From Gracilariopsis chorda (lineage: Eukaryota > Rhodophyta > Florideophyceae > Gracilariales > Gracilariaceae), in assembly GCA_003194525.1 (NCBI GenBank), contig NBIV01000038.1, positions 340,429 through 404,428 on the forward strand: DNA of 64,000 nt, read 5' to 3'. The notes below the pieces were generated by a model. It was not told where the DNA came from, searched no databases, and saw nothing but the letters and a program-made list of their open reading frames with translations. This document shows positions 1 through 9,966 of this stretch, piece by piece. The position numbers were made by a program, and so were the translations under genes. Numbering within the stretch: position 1 is the stretch's first letter; the number at the start of each line of letters is the position of its first letter.

Positions 1-872
1 ACACGAAGACGTTCGGATCTTCCCCTCTGGAGGGTAACACAGCGAACGGAGCCTCTCCGGATGAGCACGACGAAGTCGGGTTGTAAAGCCGAGGCTCACC
101 CTCACGCCAAGCGGGGAGAGTTGAAACGGTAGGATTAGGACCACCAAGAATGGGAAAACAGCCCTCCCAAGGAGTACGAGTCCACGTAAATGGGGGAAGA
201 CGTCACGGGATACCGGCACGAGAGACACGCGTCAGCGGTGACGAGCAACCACATAAAGGGGTAGAAACCACGAGAGTGGGGTAAGGGAAATACGGGGGAT
301 GCCCGATTGGGGGCGACGGGGGTGTGGGCCAACGGGACCACGGAAAAAGGTACAGAAGAACCCTATACAGGGGCGAGAACACGGCGGTGGTGAGTTAAGT
401 GACAAGTGCCCAAGGCGGTGATACTCCTAATGACGCAGGGGGGATAGGTCTACCGCTAGTAACGCGGCTTTACCTCCGAGGAGCGTAGAAGACTCGCGAA
501 AGCGGAAAAGACTTAGAGCCAAGAACCCTGGTTGGGGAAGTTTACTCAATGTCAGGGCGAGGTCGCCGAGGCACTATATAGTGTAGTAATCTCCCTACTG
601 TAGCGTAGATAAATAATAAATAATAAATATAAGTTGACTAAATGTCCACACCGTGGTGCCAACCTCCTCTTGACTATCCGTGTCACACGTGGTCCACTCA
701 CGCCTTGGGCGGCATACGGCGCATGCACAGGTGTGCACCTGGTGCACAGTGCGGATCCGCTGAGGGCTGAGACACCCGTTAATAGCGGTAGTAATCATAA
801 ACACGCGAAAGCGGCAAAAACATCAAGTCCACAGGGCATCGCTGAGTCTTCCTCCTTGAGGATTGCACTTCA
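1..872 (-). repeat. Long LTR of the E2-like gypsy family, cut by the window start
   Basis: This stretch aligns by eye over its whole length, with divergence, to the two 832-bp LTRs at 28,955 and 39,513. Shared landmarks include ACGTTCGG near the left end, CCCTATACAGG, GTTGGGGAAG, an AATAATAAATAATA-like run near 610, and the terminal TTGCACTTCA ending at 872. Roughly 30-40 bases of the left end lie outside the window. Its right edge abuts, at 873, an open protease frame of a plus-strand gypsy, so it was probably inserted there. Whether it is a solo LTR or the right LTR of an element extending leftwards cannot be decided here. Short hairpins such as CACTATATAGTG are frequent. Confidence 0.7.
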
Positions 873-1517
873 GTCTTAGGCGATCAGGGTGCGGACACCA
901 ATATCATTCCCTCCACGATATTTGATCTCATCAAGCAGAATGAAGTGCCCTGCCAGCCGGTCACATTGGATCCGCCACACACATACACCATCACCACTCC
1001 ACATACAAATTCGAAGTCACCCTCACCCTGCGAGCTTGTGTGCAAGAAGAAGGTAACCCTCGATGTTAGTCTGCGTATTCGACATGGAACGACACTAATT
1101 TTACGCGGAGTGTCTTGGAAGATTGCGGATGCTAATCTGGAGTACGTGATCATCGGCCATCAGGTCCTCGCTGCTGTGGGTTGTGACAATAAGGCCATCT
1201 TGGCGGCGGCTTGTGACAAGAATAACGACGTTATTAACGTACCTGAGGCTTTGGCGCGGAATACTACAGTCGAGAGTCAACAATCTGGCCAAATTGCATC
1301 ACTTCTGAAAGGTGCCACATTTCACAGCAGTGCGTCGGAGGGTGATGATGGGCTAGCTGACGCCAACGTCTACATCGATTTAGGCGGTGACGAGCCTGAA
1401 GATGTTGATAAAGCCTTAAGAGATCTAATCTCCGACGCCCAGCGAAACGGTATCTCTGAACAAGGGGCAGCAGCATTGGATCGGATGTTGAAAGAGTTCA
1501 AATCGGTTTTCGATTGA
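873..1517 (+). pseudogene. Ty3/gypsy protease and protease-RT linker, 5'-truncated
   Basis: The frame runs directly out of the LTR edge and begins with a retroviral-type aspartic protease active site, LGDQGADTNIIP, where Asp-Gln-Gly stands in for the usual Asp-Ser/Thr-Gly. About 60 residues later WKIADANLEYVIIG and VLAAVGCDNKAILAAACD follow, the C-terminal part of the protease domain in oomycete-like gypsy elements as I remember them. The frame ends with TGA at 1515; RT continues in another frame from about 1514, so a frameshift separates them. No gag is present upstream because the LTR at 1-872 interrupts the element. The first ATG in this stretch is internal and not a real start. Confidence 0.7.
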
Positions 1518-2176
1518 GGCTGGGCAAAACCGACCCAGCCAGAATGCCGCCTATGGAGATCAAGCTTGATCCCACAAAGCGGCCGGTGAAAGTTAAGTCG
1601 CGACGTTACCCAGCGCCGCAACGAGCCTTTCTGAAAGCATACGTCGCCAAACTAGTAGAGTTGGGATTTTGGATACTCAATGCTCACGCAGAGTGGCAAG
1701 CGGCACCATTGCTAGTGCCGAAGGTCGGTTCAAAGGCTAAGTACCGCTGCGAAATAGACTTACGTGCAGTTAATGCCGCAACGATCAAGCAGGCGTGGCC
1801 AATGCCACATTTGGACTCAGAGATACAGGATTTTTCTGGAAGCACATGCTTTGCAGTGATCGATTTTGTGCACGGCTACTGGCAGTTGCCACTACACCCA
1901 AATTCATACTCCGCTTGTGGAATCGTCTGCCCAGAAGGTACATACTCCTCGAACCGTGTTATTCCTGGTCTCACCAACGCCACCGCCTACTTCCAGTCCT
2001 CCGTCGGGCCTCTCTTTAAAGAACTGAGACACAATCTAAAGGCTTGGTTAGATTACTTTAACTTACATGCCGACAACGAGAGAAAACTTCTGGACGTGAT
2101 GCGGAGATTCCTCGAAATATGCAAAGAGAAAGGACTGTACATATCAGCGAAGAAAAGCGTATTGTTCGCAAAATAA
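1514..2176 (+). pseudogene. Ty3/gypsy reverse transcriptase, N-terminal two thirds
   Basis: Reverse transcriptase of the forward gypsy. Visible blocks are IKLDPTKRPVKVKSRRYP (entry region), CEIDLRAVNAATIKQAWPMP (fingers and palm), FAVIDFVHGYWQLPLHP (first catalytic Asp) and GLTNATAYFQSSV. The expected second catalytic pair reads WLDYFNLHA, so the second Asp of the usual x-x-D-D is Tyr and the enzyme should be dead. The frame opens at a TTG codon and has no ATG of its own; it is a segment of a polyprotein. It ends at a TAA about 70 bp before the thumb and RNase H continue in a different frame, indicating a second frameshift around 2,175-2,190. Confidence 0.85.
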
Positions 2177-2185
2177 ATCCCATGG

Positions 2186-4428
2186 TGTGGTAGAAGGTCA
2201 ACAAAGGAGGGTACAAGCTGGACCCGGCAAACGTAGGAGGACTAAAAGATATGCACCTTTCCGAGACGGCGGATGAACTCTGTGAATTTATCTACTGCTG
2301 CCGCTGGATGTCCAGCGCGATACCAGACTTTGAACGTCGTGTTGCACCGCTGGTAAAGAACCTAGAAGAGGCATATGCCAAATTCAGAAGGCGCACTAAA
2401 CGGTCAATCAAAGGAATTACATTGCACAGTTTGTATTGGGGCCGAGAGCAGGAAACATCTTTCCAGGATATACAAGAAAATCTTCGCAATGCAATTGAGT
2501 TAGCATACCCTCGCAAAGGAAATGTTATCTGCGTGTATACTGATGCCTCCAACAATCATTGGTCAGGGGCTGTCACGCAAACGGACCCTTTATTCCTAGA
2601 CATGCCGTTCAACCGACAGCGCCACGAGCCATTGGCATTCTTGGGTGGCAACTTCAAGGGGGCACAACAAAACTGGAGTACCTACGAGCAGGAAGCGTTT
2701 GCGATTGTGCAGACATTTGAGAAGCTGGACTACATTTTTCTCGACGATCACCGTGTGCACGTATTCACGGACCACCGCAACCTTCTTTTTGTGTTCGCCC
2801 CTATTGCTCTGGAACCCACATTAGGGCGCCATGTGGTCGCCAAAGTGCAGAGATGGGCAGTATTTCTTTCTCGATTCCAGTACAACATTGAGCACATCCC
2901 TGGGTCGGATAACGTATGTGCGGACATGCTCACCCGCTGGGCACGAGGATACCGAAAGCAGGCTCTTGCGACTCGAAGTATTTGTAGCCTGGTACAGACA
3001 GCTGCTCAAGTGCCCCCACCAACTAATGAGATTGAATGGCTGGACTTAGATGATTATCGTAGAGCCCAAGCGTCACAATCAGTACCTAATGATCTCAAAA
3101 GGGATTCAAATGGGCTATGGAAACGAGGCAAGGCAATTTGGATACCACCAGGAGCCACAGAGCTGAAGCTAAAGGTGCTTATCCTTTCTCACGCAGGAGC
3201 GATTGGACATCGCGGCGCCGAAGCCACAAAGAGCATTCTAAAGGAAAACTTCATATGGACCACTCTCAGCAACGACGTCTCTGAGTTCGTGAGCGGCTGC
3301 CTACACTGTATTGTAACCCGCACTGGGGAAGTACTGCCCCGGCCGCTTGGCTCTGCGCTGCATGCTCAAAGGCCAAATGAGGTGGTGCATTTTGACTTCT
3401 TGTATATGGGACCAAGTTCAGGCAGCGAACGGTATATCCTCATCATCAGAGACGATCTGAGCTCTTTTGTTTGGCTTTGGCCTACAGAAGAAGCTACCAG
3501 CCGCGCAGCGGCTGATGACATAACGACCTGGATAGCTACATTTGGAATAATGAACTGGTTTGTTTCAGATAAAGGACCGCACTTCAAGAATGAGCTGCTT
3601 CGCCTATTGGCACATGAACTGAAGATCAGTCACCACTTCACTAGTGCCTATTCGCCGTGGGCAAATGGCACGGTAGAACGCGTGTGTCGCGAAGTCTTGC
3701 GAGCTTGCAAGGCTTTGATGCACGAATTTGGACTTGGCGTGGTCGACTGGCCTGCAGTCACAGAATGTACCCAGGCAATTCTGAACAGCGCACCGTTGAA
3801 GCGCCTAGGGACACGAAAGAACAGTTCCGGAGTGTATCGGTCACCACTTGAAGTGTTCACAGGCATGAAGACTTCTCGACCACTGATCCATGCGCTTCCT
3901 ATTGAAAAGTATATGTCGTTACCTCGTATCGATGACATACGAGCACGGCAGCTCGTGAACATTGACAGAACTCAAACCGCTCTGGAGTCCATGCATCGTG
4001 ATGTATCCGACGTGGTTTCGAAGCAAAGAAAGCAGGCAATCCAACGCCATAACATGCGCACAAATGTCGTCACGGCAGATTTCGACATTGGCGATTTTGT
4101 TTTAGTGCGTAAGGCTGCCAAACATGGTCATATGCTTCAATTTAGATGGCAGGGACCGAAAAGTATCATCGCATCACAATCAAAATGGGTCTATGAAGTT
4201 CAAGATCTATTGAGAAAGAAGAAGGAAGTTGTGCACGCTAAGCGATTAGTGAAATATCGTCCCGGGTTAGAAAACCAAGAGGTTGATCCACAGCTTTTCC
4301 GCTTTGCAGAACAATCTGAGACGGTCTATCAGACCGCTGAAAGTTTGCATGACATTCGAGAGAAGGACGGACTACTGCAGATAATAGTACAATGGCAAGG
4401 ACTACCGGACTCAGTGGATCAGACTTAG
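2186..4428 (+). pseudogene. Ty3/gypsy RT thumb, RNase H and integrase
   Basis: Long open segment of the same polyprotein. After the RT thumb (MHLSETADELCEFIYCCRWM), RNase H carries VYTDASN, YEQEAFAIV, FTDHRNLL and DNVCADML, the acidic set of that fold. Integrase follows: an HHCC zinc region (GHRGAE to CLHC), then the catalytic triad HFDFLYMG, VSDKGPHF and NGTVERVC, with 35 residues between the second Asp and the Glu as in retroviral integrases. Near the C-terminus DGLLQIIVQWQGLPDSVDQT begins a chromodomain. The frame stops with TAG at 4,426 where family members as I recall them have Trp. Integrase catalytic residues look intact, but the element as a whole is not, because RT is mutated and gag is missing. 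Confidence 0.9.
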
Positions 4429-4548
4429 GAGCTCCTGACAACGGTACATGAAGACTTGCCAGGCATGCTCGAAGACTTTCTACTTACTGCCACCAAACGA
4501 GACCTGAAAAAGAAGGCTATGACGTTCGTGGCCCCACCGAATGGCTGA
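4429..4548 (+). pseudogene. C-terminal half of the gypsy chromodomain, after a premature stop
   Basis: The same frame continues beyond the TAG as ELLTTVHEDLPGMLEDFLLT, the second half of an oomycete-type chromodomain. The stop is therefore a TGG-to-TAG nonsense change inside the chromodomain, not the natural end. The natural end is probably the TGA at about 4,546. Confidence 0.65.
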
Positions 4549-4562
4549 TTTTCATGGGGCCG

Positions 4563-4826
4563 TGTTATCAGGTACCGACGTCATTGCCAAGATGGCCCAG
4601 TAGCATGGCATCAGACTATTTTGTCAGATCCGAATTAGACATGACTTGTACGTTCAGTACTAACGGTCATGTAGCTTAGCAAAACCACTGACCAAGGGGC
4701 GCGTAGCTTAGCACAGCTGCGTACTTAGGCGCCCAAATAAAGGCAAGACTCTGATGGAAAAGAGATCATCAGAGATTATTGTGCCGTCCTCTTTTGTTGC
4801 GCTACGCTACGCTGTGAGTTGTTACA
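4563..4826 (+). repeat. Possible 3' LTR of the forward gypsy
   Basis: Directly after pol, a segment starting TGTTATCAGG and ending GTTGTTACA has TG...CA ends. An AATAAA-type signal lies near 4,736. There is no second copy in the window to prove it, since the 5' end of the element is missing. Confidence 0.3.
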
Positions 4827-7100
4827 GGCGGGTGTGGTGAGCAGAGTTGTGCGAGGGGTTTTTGTGGTTGCGGCCTTTGAATAAAAGGTGTGAGCACGCC
4901 AGGGTAGTTGAGTAGAAAGCGACACAAGCCGCTACCGCCGCTCTCTGAGATCTTGAGTGCATTCTCGGTTGAGTTTCGTTCGGAGGAGGTTTGGCGGACG
5001 GTTTGGCGATCAGAAAATAGACTCGTGAAGGGTCCATTCTGATCGCCAAATCTGAAATACAGCCGGCCAAATTTAAGTGACTTGGCCTATATTCATTGGC
5101 TCATATTTGACCAGAAGCCCAACTGGTAATTTCTGCATGCACCCAGTATCTATAGTACAGTTGTAAGAGAAATTAAGCGATAATGCACTGCCAATCCGCC
5201 GTGATTGCGTAACGCGAAGAATTGTCAGCATTTGAATTATGCGTGGCCAAAGCAAAAGGTCACAACTGCACACGATAAAAGCGGATAGACGGCTCAGTAA
5301 AGATGAAGGAAGCACGAGAGGGAAGCGAGGAGCGAGTGTCCAGCTTTGTTGCTGAATGTTTTGCCTGACCGCTGCTTCTGTAGACCGTTTCCTACGTTAT
5401 CTTAACAGCAATGAACTCGCACAATCTTATAACAGTACAAAGGTGAAACCTTCCCAAGACTACATACGCGCATCGTTTATCGTTGGCGGTCGCAGTTGGC
5501 AAGATGTTATCGATGGTGCAAACTGTGGAAGAAGGGTCGGTCTTCGACTTGGGTGTTTGTTTTGTGAGAAGACTGCGCTACCAAAGTGTCCGGCCAGACA
5601 CTGATGCGAGCTTGTCCAGCGATACTTGTAGTGAGCTCCCACATGTTTGACACCGTACCACGGGGAATGCCGTTGCATAAAGCCGTCTCTTCTCTCGCCT
5701 ACAGTGTATTACCGAAGGGTACATATGTAGTTCACAAGTGCGTGTGGCAGCCATGCACGGCGTTTCGCTCATGCGTGCGGCCACGCTATTGTTTTCTCTG
5801 CAGGAATTGTCCTGTTTAAGCGGGATACTAAAGGTATTGTAGCTTGAGATGGTCAGTAACCCTTTATCTCGTCGGACATACTGAAATGCAAGGGCTATTA
5901 TGGTAACTTTCCGTACCAAGATGGTGAGCCCACCCGAGCTAAAGTAACCCTTACGGTTTATAAGTCGTCGAGAATTGCGAGGACCAATCTGAGTATCTCT
6001 TCCTTGGGTACCGTTGGTACCAAAGGTACCTCGGTAGGTTCTCCACCTCCCTACCAAAGGAAGGGTTACTGTGCCGTTGGTAGCCTTTCACCGTTCGGCG
6101 CCTTGCAGATATATTGCGGCAATCCGCTGTAAAGAATGTGCTTCCATTGCTGAGAATGGACGGCGAATAATCGGCGAATCAATCAGGGTTCCTTGAGCGG
6201 GAACGAAGCTACTTCAGTGAACCGGATTCATTCACAGTATTCAACCATCATGAAGGAAGCAGTGCGTATCTCACGAGCAACTCCAAATTTGTTCTGCTCT
6301 CGTAGCCTTTATCTCTAGTAGATACCCAAAGGGTAATTGGAGTTTAGAAAATCGGTGAAGATGCTCTGCTTTTCACGTGACATGATGTCGGGATAGTACT
6401 GCGGGGACCCGCTTCTCGTCCAATAAGCATTGAGAACGCGGGCATGAATTTGGGTTGCGGCAACGACGACACCAATTCTCATTTGCATAGCCCAATGAGA
6501 AGCATACTTGCGAGCTCGAGCCGGATGCGTTCAACAGTGAACCTATCAGCATCATGCTTGCGAATGCCAACCCGCCAGGCTGCCAGCACTTCAAAGCTGT
6601 ATGCGTCCATCAAGCATCTCCCCGCTCGCGCACTGACCTCCAATAAGCCTTATCCCGCGGTTAAAATGTCTTTCACCAACGAGAGGCACCTCCTTCGCTG
6701 GAATACACCATCCTCTCCACTCCAATGGTCGTCATTCCGCAACAACCACCCCAACGCGAGGATAATCCTGACATCCTGCGTACGAATTTCGTACTACGAA
6801 GTTACTCCGGTCGATTACCTCGCAAATGACGCCTGCAGATTCATCATCCTCCGCCAAAATGGCTGTCGGTGGAACGCACTGTTTCATTGAATAGCTGTCG
6901 CGCGACTTCACCAAGACTTTTTACAGAATCGACGGTTTTGAAGCGCTAAGAGGGATACAGAGATACCAGGATACATCCCAGCCATGCACCATATCTCCCT
7001 GTTGAGACATCAACTCGCTCCTGTGAGACTCTTGTGATGTACATCACTCATCGTCGAAACGCTCCACCAGACGGAAACGGCGTAATCGAAACGGCGGATA
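4827..7100. other. Intergenic DNA without recognisable genes
   Basis: Only short overlapping ORFs occur, and none shows a family motif, codon regularity or a plausible promoter. The only structured item is the copy of an inverted dispersed repeat at 5,585-5,644. Confidence 0.5.
5585..5644 (-). repeat. Dispersed repeat, copy 1 (inverted relative to 10,173)
   Basis: The reverse complement of this 60-bp stretch matches 10,173-10,231 with only a few mismatches. In one frame both copies read VGAHYKYRWT followed by SHQCLA. Flanks are only weakly similar, so this may be the conserved core of an older repeat or coding fragment. The family is not recognised. Confidence 0.6.
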
Positions 7101-7117
7101 CAACAGATTTGCTCCGA

Positions 7118-7126
7118 TTATATATT
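7118..7126 (+). promoter_or_regulatory. TATA-like box upstream of the secreted Cys-rich gene
   Basis: TTATATATT lies about 96-104 bp before the ATG at 7,222. It is followed by a pyrimidine-rich stretch (CATTTCTCGCTCTTCTCGTC) that would suit an initiator and leader. Confidence 0.4.
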
Positions 7127-7221
7127 GCACCACATTTCTCGCTCTTCTCGTCCAATTGCTCTCGATTCCCGTCGGCCACTGTCCGCAACAACTCTTGTGT
7201 CTCCATTTGCCGATTCCCATC

Positions 7222-7968
7222 ATGACTCGAGGTGCCCTGTTTCTTGCGTGCGTATTCGTGCTGCTGAGCGTCGCCACTGCGGGCTCGATGAACCCCTGCC
7301 ATGGACAGAGAGGGAAGGAAGGAGATGGCGTTAAATGTGAGAGAGTGGTTATTCCGCCGAATATGTGCAACGCCTGCAGAATGAGACCTTTCAGGAGCAA
7401 TGGAGAGTTTGTCAAGTGTACCAATATCTACCATATCGACACGCCCGAGTGCCGGTCCGAGCTGATCGCATACGCAGAGTACAACAAACATTGTGATCCA
7501 GTACGCGCCCGTCTCGTCAAAGATTTCAGCCGAAGAAACATCCAGTCGTTGGACTACTTCATCTACTCCATATGCGAGCAGTGTTGCGATTGCATTCCGG
7601 CCGGCGCGAGGGAAGAGCAATACCAAGAGCGTCTGGTAAGTGGCGAAGATGTGGCGATTACAAGAGGGAACTGTCCTGCTCATCTTGGCTTTGATGTCTG
7701 CAAGGCGTTGCCGAGGGTCAAGTACTTTGTTTCACCGGGCAGTGATGAGAATCATGACGACTGGCCGAGTGGATGTCACTGGAAGTATGGCATTGCCAAG
7801 CAGTGGTTGAAGTCACCCTATTCAAAGGATTGGGCAAGCAAGTCCTCAGCTTTTGTAAGCCCCGAATTGCAGCGGCTGCTGCGCAACTTGTGGGACAAAG
7901 CTGGCTGCACTGCTGAAACCGTTTGGAAGAACTGCACTAGCCTTGAGAGAGCGCAACTACGTGTATAG
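7222..7968 (+). CDS. Secreted cysteine-rich protein of unknown function
   Basis: A 248-residue intronless ORF. Residues 1-20 (MTRGALFLACVFVLLSVATA) form a signal peptide with a positive n-region, a hydrophobic core and a small-residue cleavage site, so the product should enter the secretory pathway. The mature part has 16 cysteines, an even number consistent with disulphides, including CNAC near residue 50 and CEQCCDC near 120. No membrane segment follows and no catalytic motif is recognised. A longer reading frame begins at a TTG at 7,156, but the ATG at 7,222 is chosen because it places the signal peptide at the N-terminus and lies about 100 bp after a TATA-like box. Lack of stops and the coherent architecture suggest a real host gene. 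It could be an extracellular effector-like or wall protein, but nothing proves this. Confidence 0.75.
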   Translation: MTRGALFLACVFVLLSVATAGSMNPCHGQRGKEGDGVKCERVVIPPNMCNACRMRPFRSNGEFVKCTNIYHIDTPECRSELIAYAEYNKHCDPVRARLVKDFSRRNIQSLDYFIYSICEQCCDCIPAGAREEQYQERLVSGEDVAITRGNCPAHLGFDVCKALPRVKYFVSPGSDENHDDWPSGCHWKYGIAKQWLKSPYSKDWASKSSAFVSPELQRLLRNLWDKAGCTAETVWKNCTSLERAQLRV

Positions 7969-9528
7969 ACAGGCGGCTAGCATGCAAAATACCTTATCCT
8001 TACCGATGCGCTACGACATAGGCTTCAGCGAGAAGTTATGGGACCGCTTCTCGCAGTGAGGACCGGCCAAACGTCAAACCATGATGTAAAGTTATCTTCG
8101 TGCAGTGCTTTCGCTGCTTAACGTGTAGACGGCGCCTGTCTAAGATGTCACCCTCGCCCGTCTTGACTCACACACGATGTACATACCTTTGGTATATCCG
8201 CATCCGCGGGCTGGAATTATCGCAGACGCTGCGATCTGAAGTCAACCATGCTAGGCGCACGACGAAGAGGTATCCCTGTAACCCTTTATCCAGATCAGTC
8301 GTGATCAGCCCACTCGAGATGGGGCTTGTCTGTTTCAGCTCAGAAGTGTACTGTATGCCTGCAACGCCTAGAACAAGAGGAGAATCTGACGGAAACGCTG
8401 CGGCACTATTCATTGGCGCCGATAGTGCTCCTGAGGCAGGTGCGTCTTTTCTGAAGAATGCAAACCGAATGCTGCGCGAACCTACCCTTGTAGTCCACCT
8501 TCGAAGGCACGAAAAACCGGAACACGTACATTGTCAGTCAGCTATCGCGTGCAGAAACCGGAGACATGAAGCCCCGAGTAGCCCAAGGGTCGCGTAGGTA
8601 ACCTTATATACCCCACCAATCTACCGGAGCTACAGGGCGCGAAATATCTAAACGACACCCCATTGAAAGGAGGAACCAGCACACATGGAATCAGTACTGT
8701 GCTGGTACTCAATCGGGGATTCGTAGTACGGCCTCGTGAAGGCCGATCGGCATGTACGAATTTCGTACATGCCGATCGGCCTTCACGAGGTGTACCCAGC
8801 TTCCCTCTACTGACGGGGGAAGCGAAATGATCAGGCCATTTGGTGTCTAACGGAGACCAACATTCCCGATATCGGGGGTGAGACCACTACTAGCTAGTAG
8901 AGATGATCTTGTGATCTCAAGGCTACGCGGGGTTTCGAAGGAAACAAGGCTAATACCTTGAGGGACGGTTACCATTCACGTTGACCTTCTCACGTCGGTA
9001 TCCCTGCCAATTCTCAAGACAGCTGTTCGATGTGTAAAGGCTACCAGTGGTAACAAGTGCGGGACCCTTCCTACTGCTAAGCTGTAAACTTCACAGTACA
9101 GTAATAAGATACAACAGAAGGACATTCTAGCTGGCTGAGTGCATCCAAGCTTACTGGTGGTCACACGTGTAATGCGTGAGGAGGTTTGGAAAACGTCACG
9201 AGACAGTTTACAAAGCGATAAGCACATGATGATGCGGCGCGCGAATCATTGGACGCAGGATGCCGGTTCGTGACTTCTGAACGACCTGATCGAGTTTCCC
9301 GGCTCTCAAGGAGACAAGAGTCACCTAGCCATACTTCGCGACTACTCACTCTTGACGTAGCAAAGGTTTATCGCTCAAGCATAATCGTACAGTAGCTAAA
9401 AAAGAAGCGGTCGAGATGAGGGGACTGGTGGGTGGTGACCTTCATCAGCAGCATCAACGCCTCAGTTCCCCACACAAGTACCCTCGGCGAGAAAAGACGT
9501 CCAGAAACATGACTGAAACCACGACGTC
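7969..9528. other. Intergenic DNA with a hairpin-dense segment
   Basis: No supported gene. From about 8,670 to 8,950 perfect palindromes cluster: ACCAGCAC/GTGCTGGT arms near 8,671, the 59-bp palindrome at 8,732-8,790, CCCGATATCGGG near 8,867, CTACTAGCTAGTAG near 8,887, and TCAAGG/CCTTGA arms near 8,918-8,962. This texture resembles the E2 gypsy family, so the segment may be an unrecognised old LTR of that kind. Confidence 0.4.
8732..8790. repeat. 59-bp near-perfect palindrome
   Basis: The 29-bp arms 8,732-8,760 and 8,762-8,790 are exact reverse complements with a single unpaired base at 8,761. An outer GTAC occurs at 8,726-8,729 and again at 8,792-8,795, offset by one base. The palindrome can form a long hairpin or cruciform. 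Confidence 0.9.
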
Positions 9529-9825
9529 CTAGCAGCAGCAACGTTTCCTGCAGCACCTCCTACGATAACAGCACCTTCTCACGGGAGGGCACGGTTCGGG
9601 CTCCGGGCACGGCTCCGGTTCGGGGCATGGCTCCGGCTCTGGACACGGCTCAGGCTCCGGGCAAGGTTCCGGTTCGGGACATGGCTCGGGTTCCGGACAC
9701 GGCTCTGGCTCCGGGCATGGTTCGGGCTCAGGACAAGGCTCCGGCTTCGGACACGGTGGGCAGCACTTTTTCACGACGACGCATGTGGTGTCGCATCCGC
9801 AACGGCGACGGCAGCAACGTCCCAT
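9529..9825 (-). CDS. Cys/Arg-rich protein with CPEPEP repeats
   Basis: A 98-residue ORF read from the ATG at 9,825. The frame extends 13 codons further to a TTG, but ATG is the likely start. The layout is tripartite: an N-terminal Cys/Arg block (MGRCCRRRCGC then KKCCPPCPK), about nine tandem CPEPEP-like hexapeptides, and a C-terminal block CCYRRRCCRKRCCC. The repeats are encoded by GGCTCCGGGCAC-like units on the plus strand that vary at third positions, which suggests selection on the protein rather than fresh slippage. No signal peptide is visible. Possible roles such as metal binding or a structural matrix protein are guesses. A TATAAAG lies about 130 bp upstream. Confidence 0.6.
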   Translation of the reverse strand: MGRCCRRRCGCDTTCVVVKKCCPPCPKPEPCPEPEPCPEPEPCPEPEPCPEPEPCPEPEPCPEPEPCPEPEPCPEPEPCPPVRRCCYRRRCCRKRCCC

Positions 9826-9956
9826 GTCTTTTTCGAGCAGCTCTTTCGCACTTCTCTTTGACAAGAGGGGGAGGGTCAGGAAGATTTGGCGCGGTGCGGA
9901 CCTGGAGCAGAGGGTACGAGAAGCGCAAGGAGATTCGGGTTGTGAAAGTAAGGCCT

Positions 9957-9963
9957 CTTTATA
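9957..9963 (-). promoter_or_regulatory. TATA box of the CPEPEP-repeat gene
   Basis: On the minus strand the sequence is GCTATAAAGAGGCC, about 130 bp before the ATG at 9,825. Confidence 0.4.
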
Positions 9964-9966
9964 GCG

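Noticed and set aside
5578..6057. Minus-strand ORF containing LINRKGYFS, reminiscent of a Harbinger transposase box
   Set aside because: The surrounding residues do not follow the family pattern and no catalytic Asp or Glu boxes are found on either side; probably chance.
6444..6890. 148-codon plus-strand ORF
   Set aside because: No motif, no promoter signal, overlaps antisense ORFs of similar length; Ser/Arg-rich composition as in random frames.
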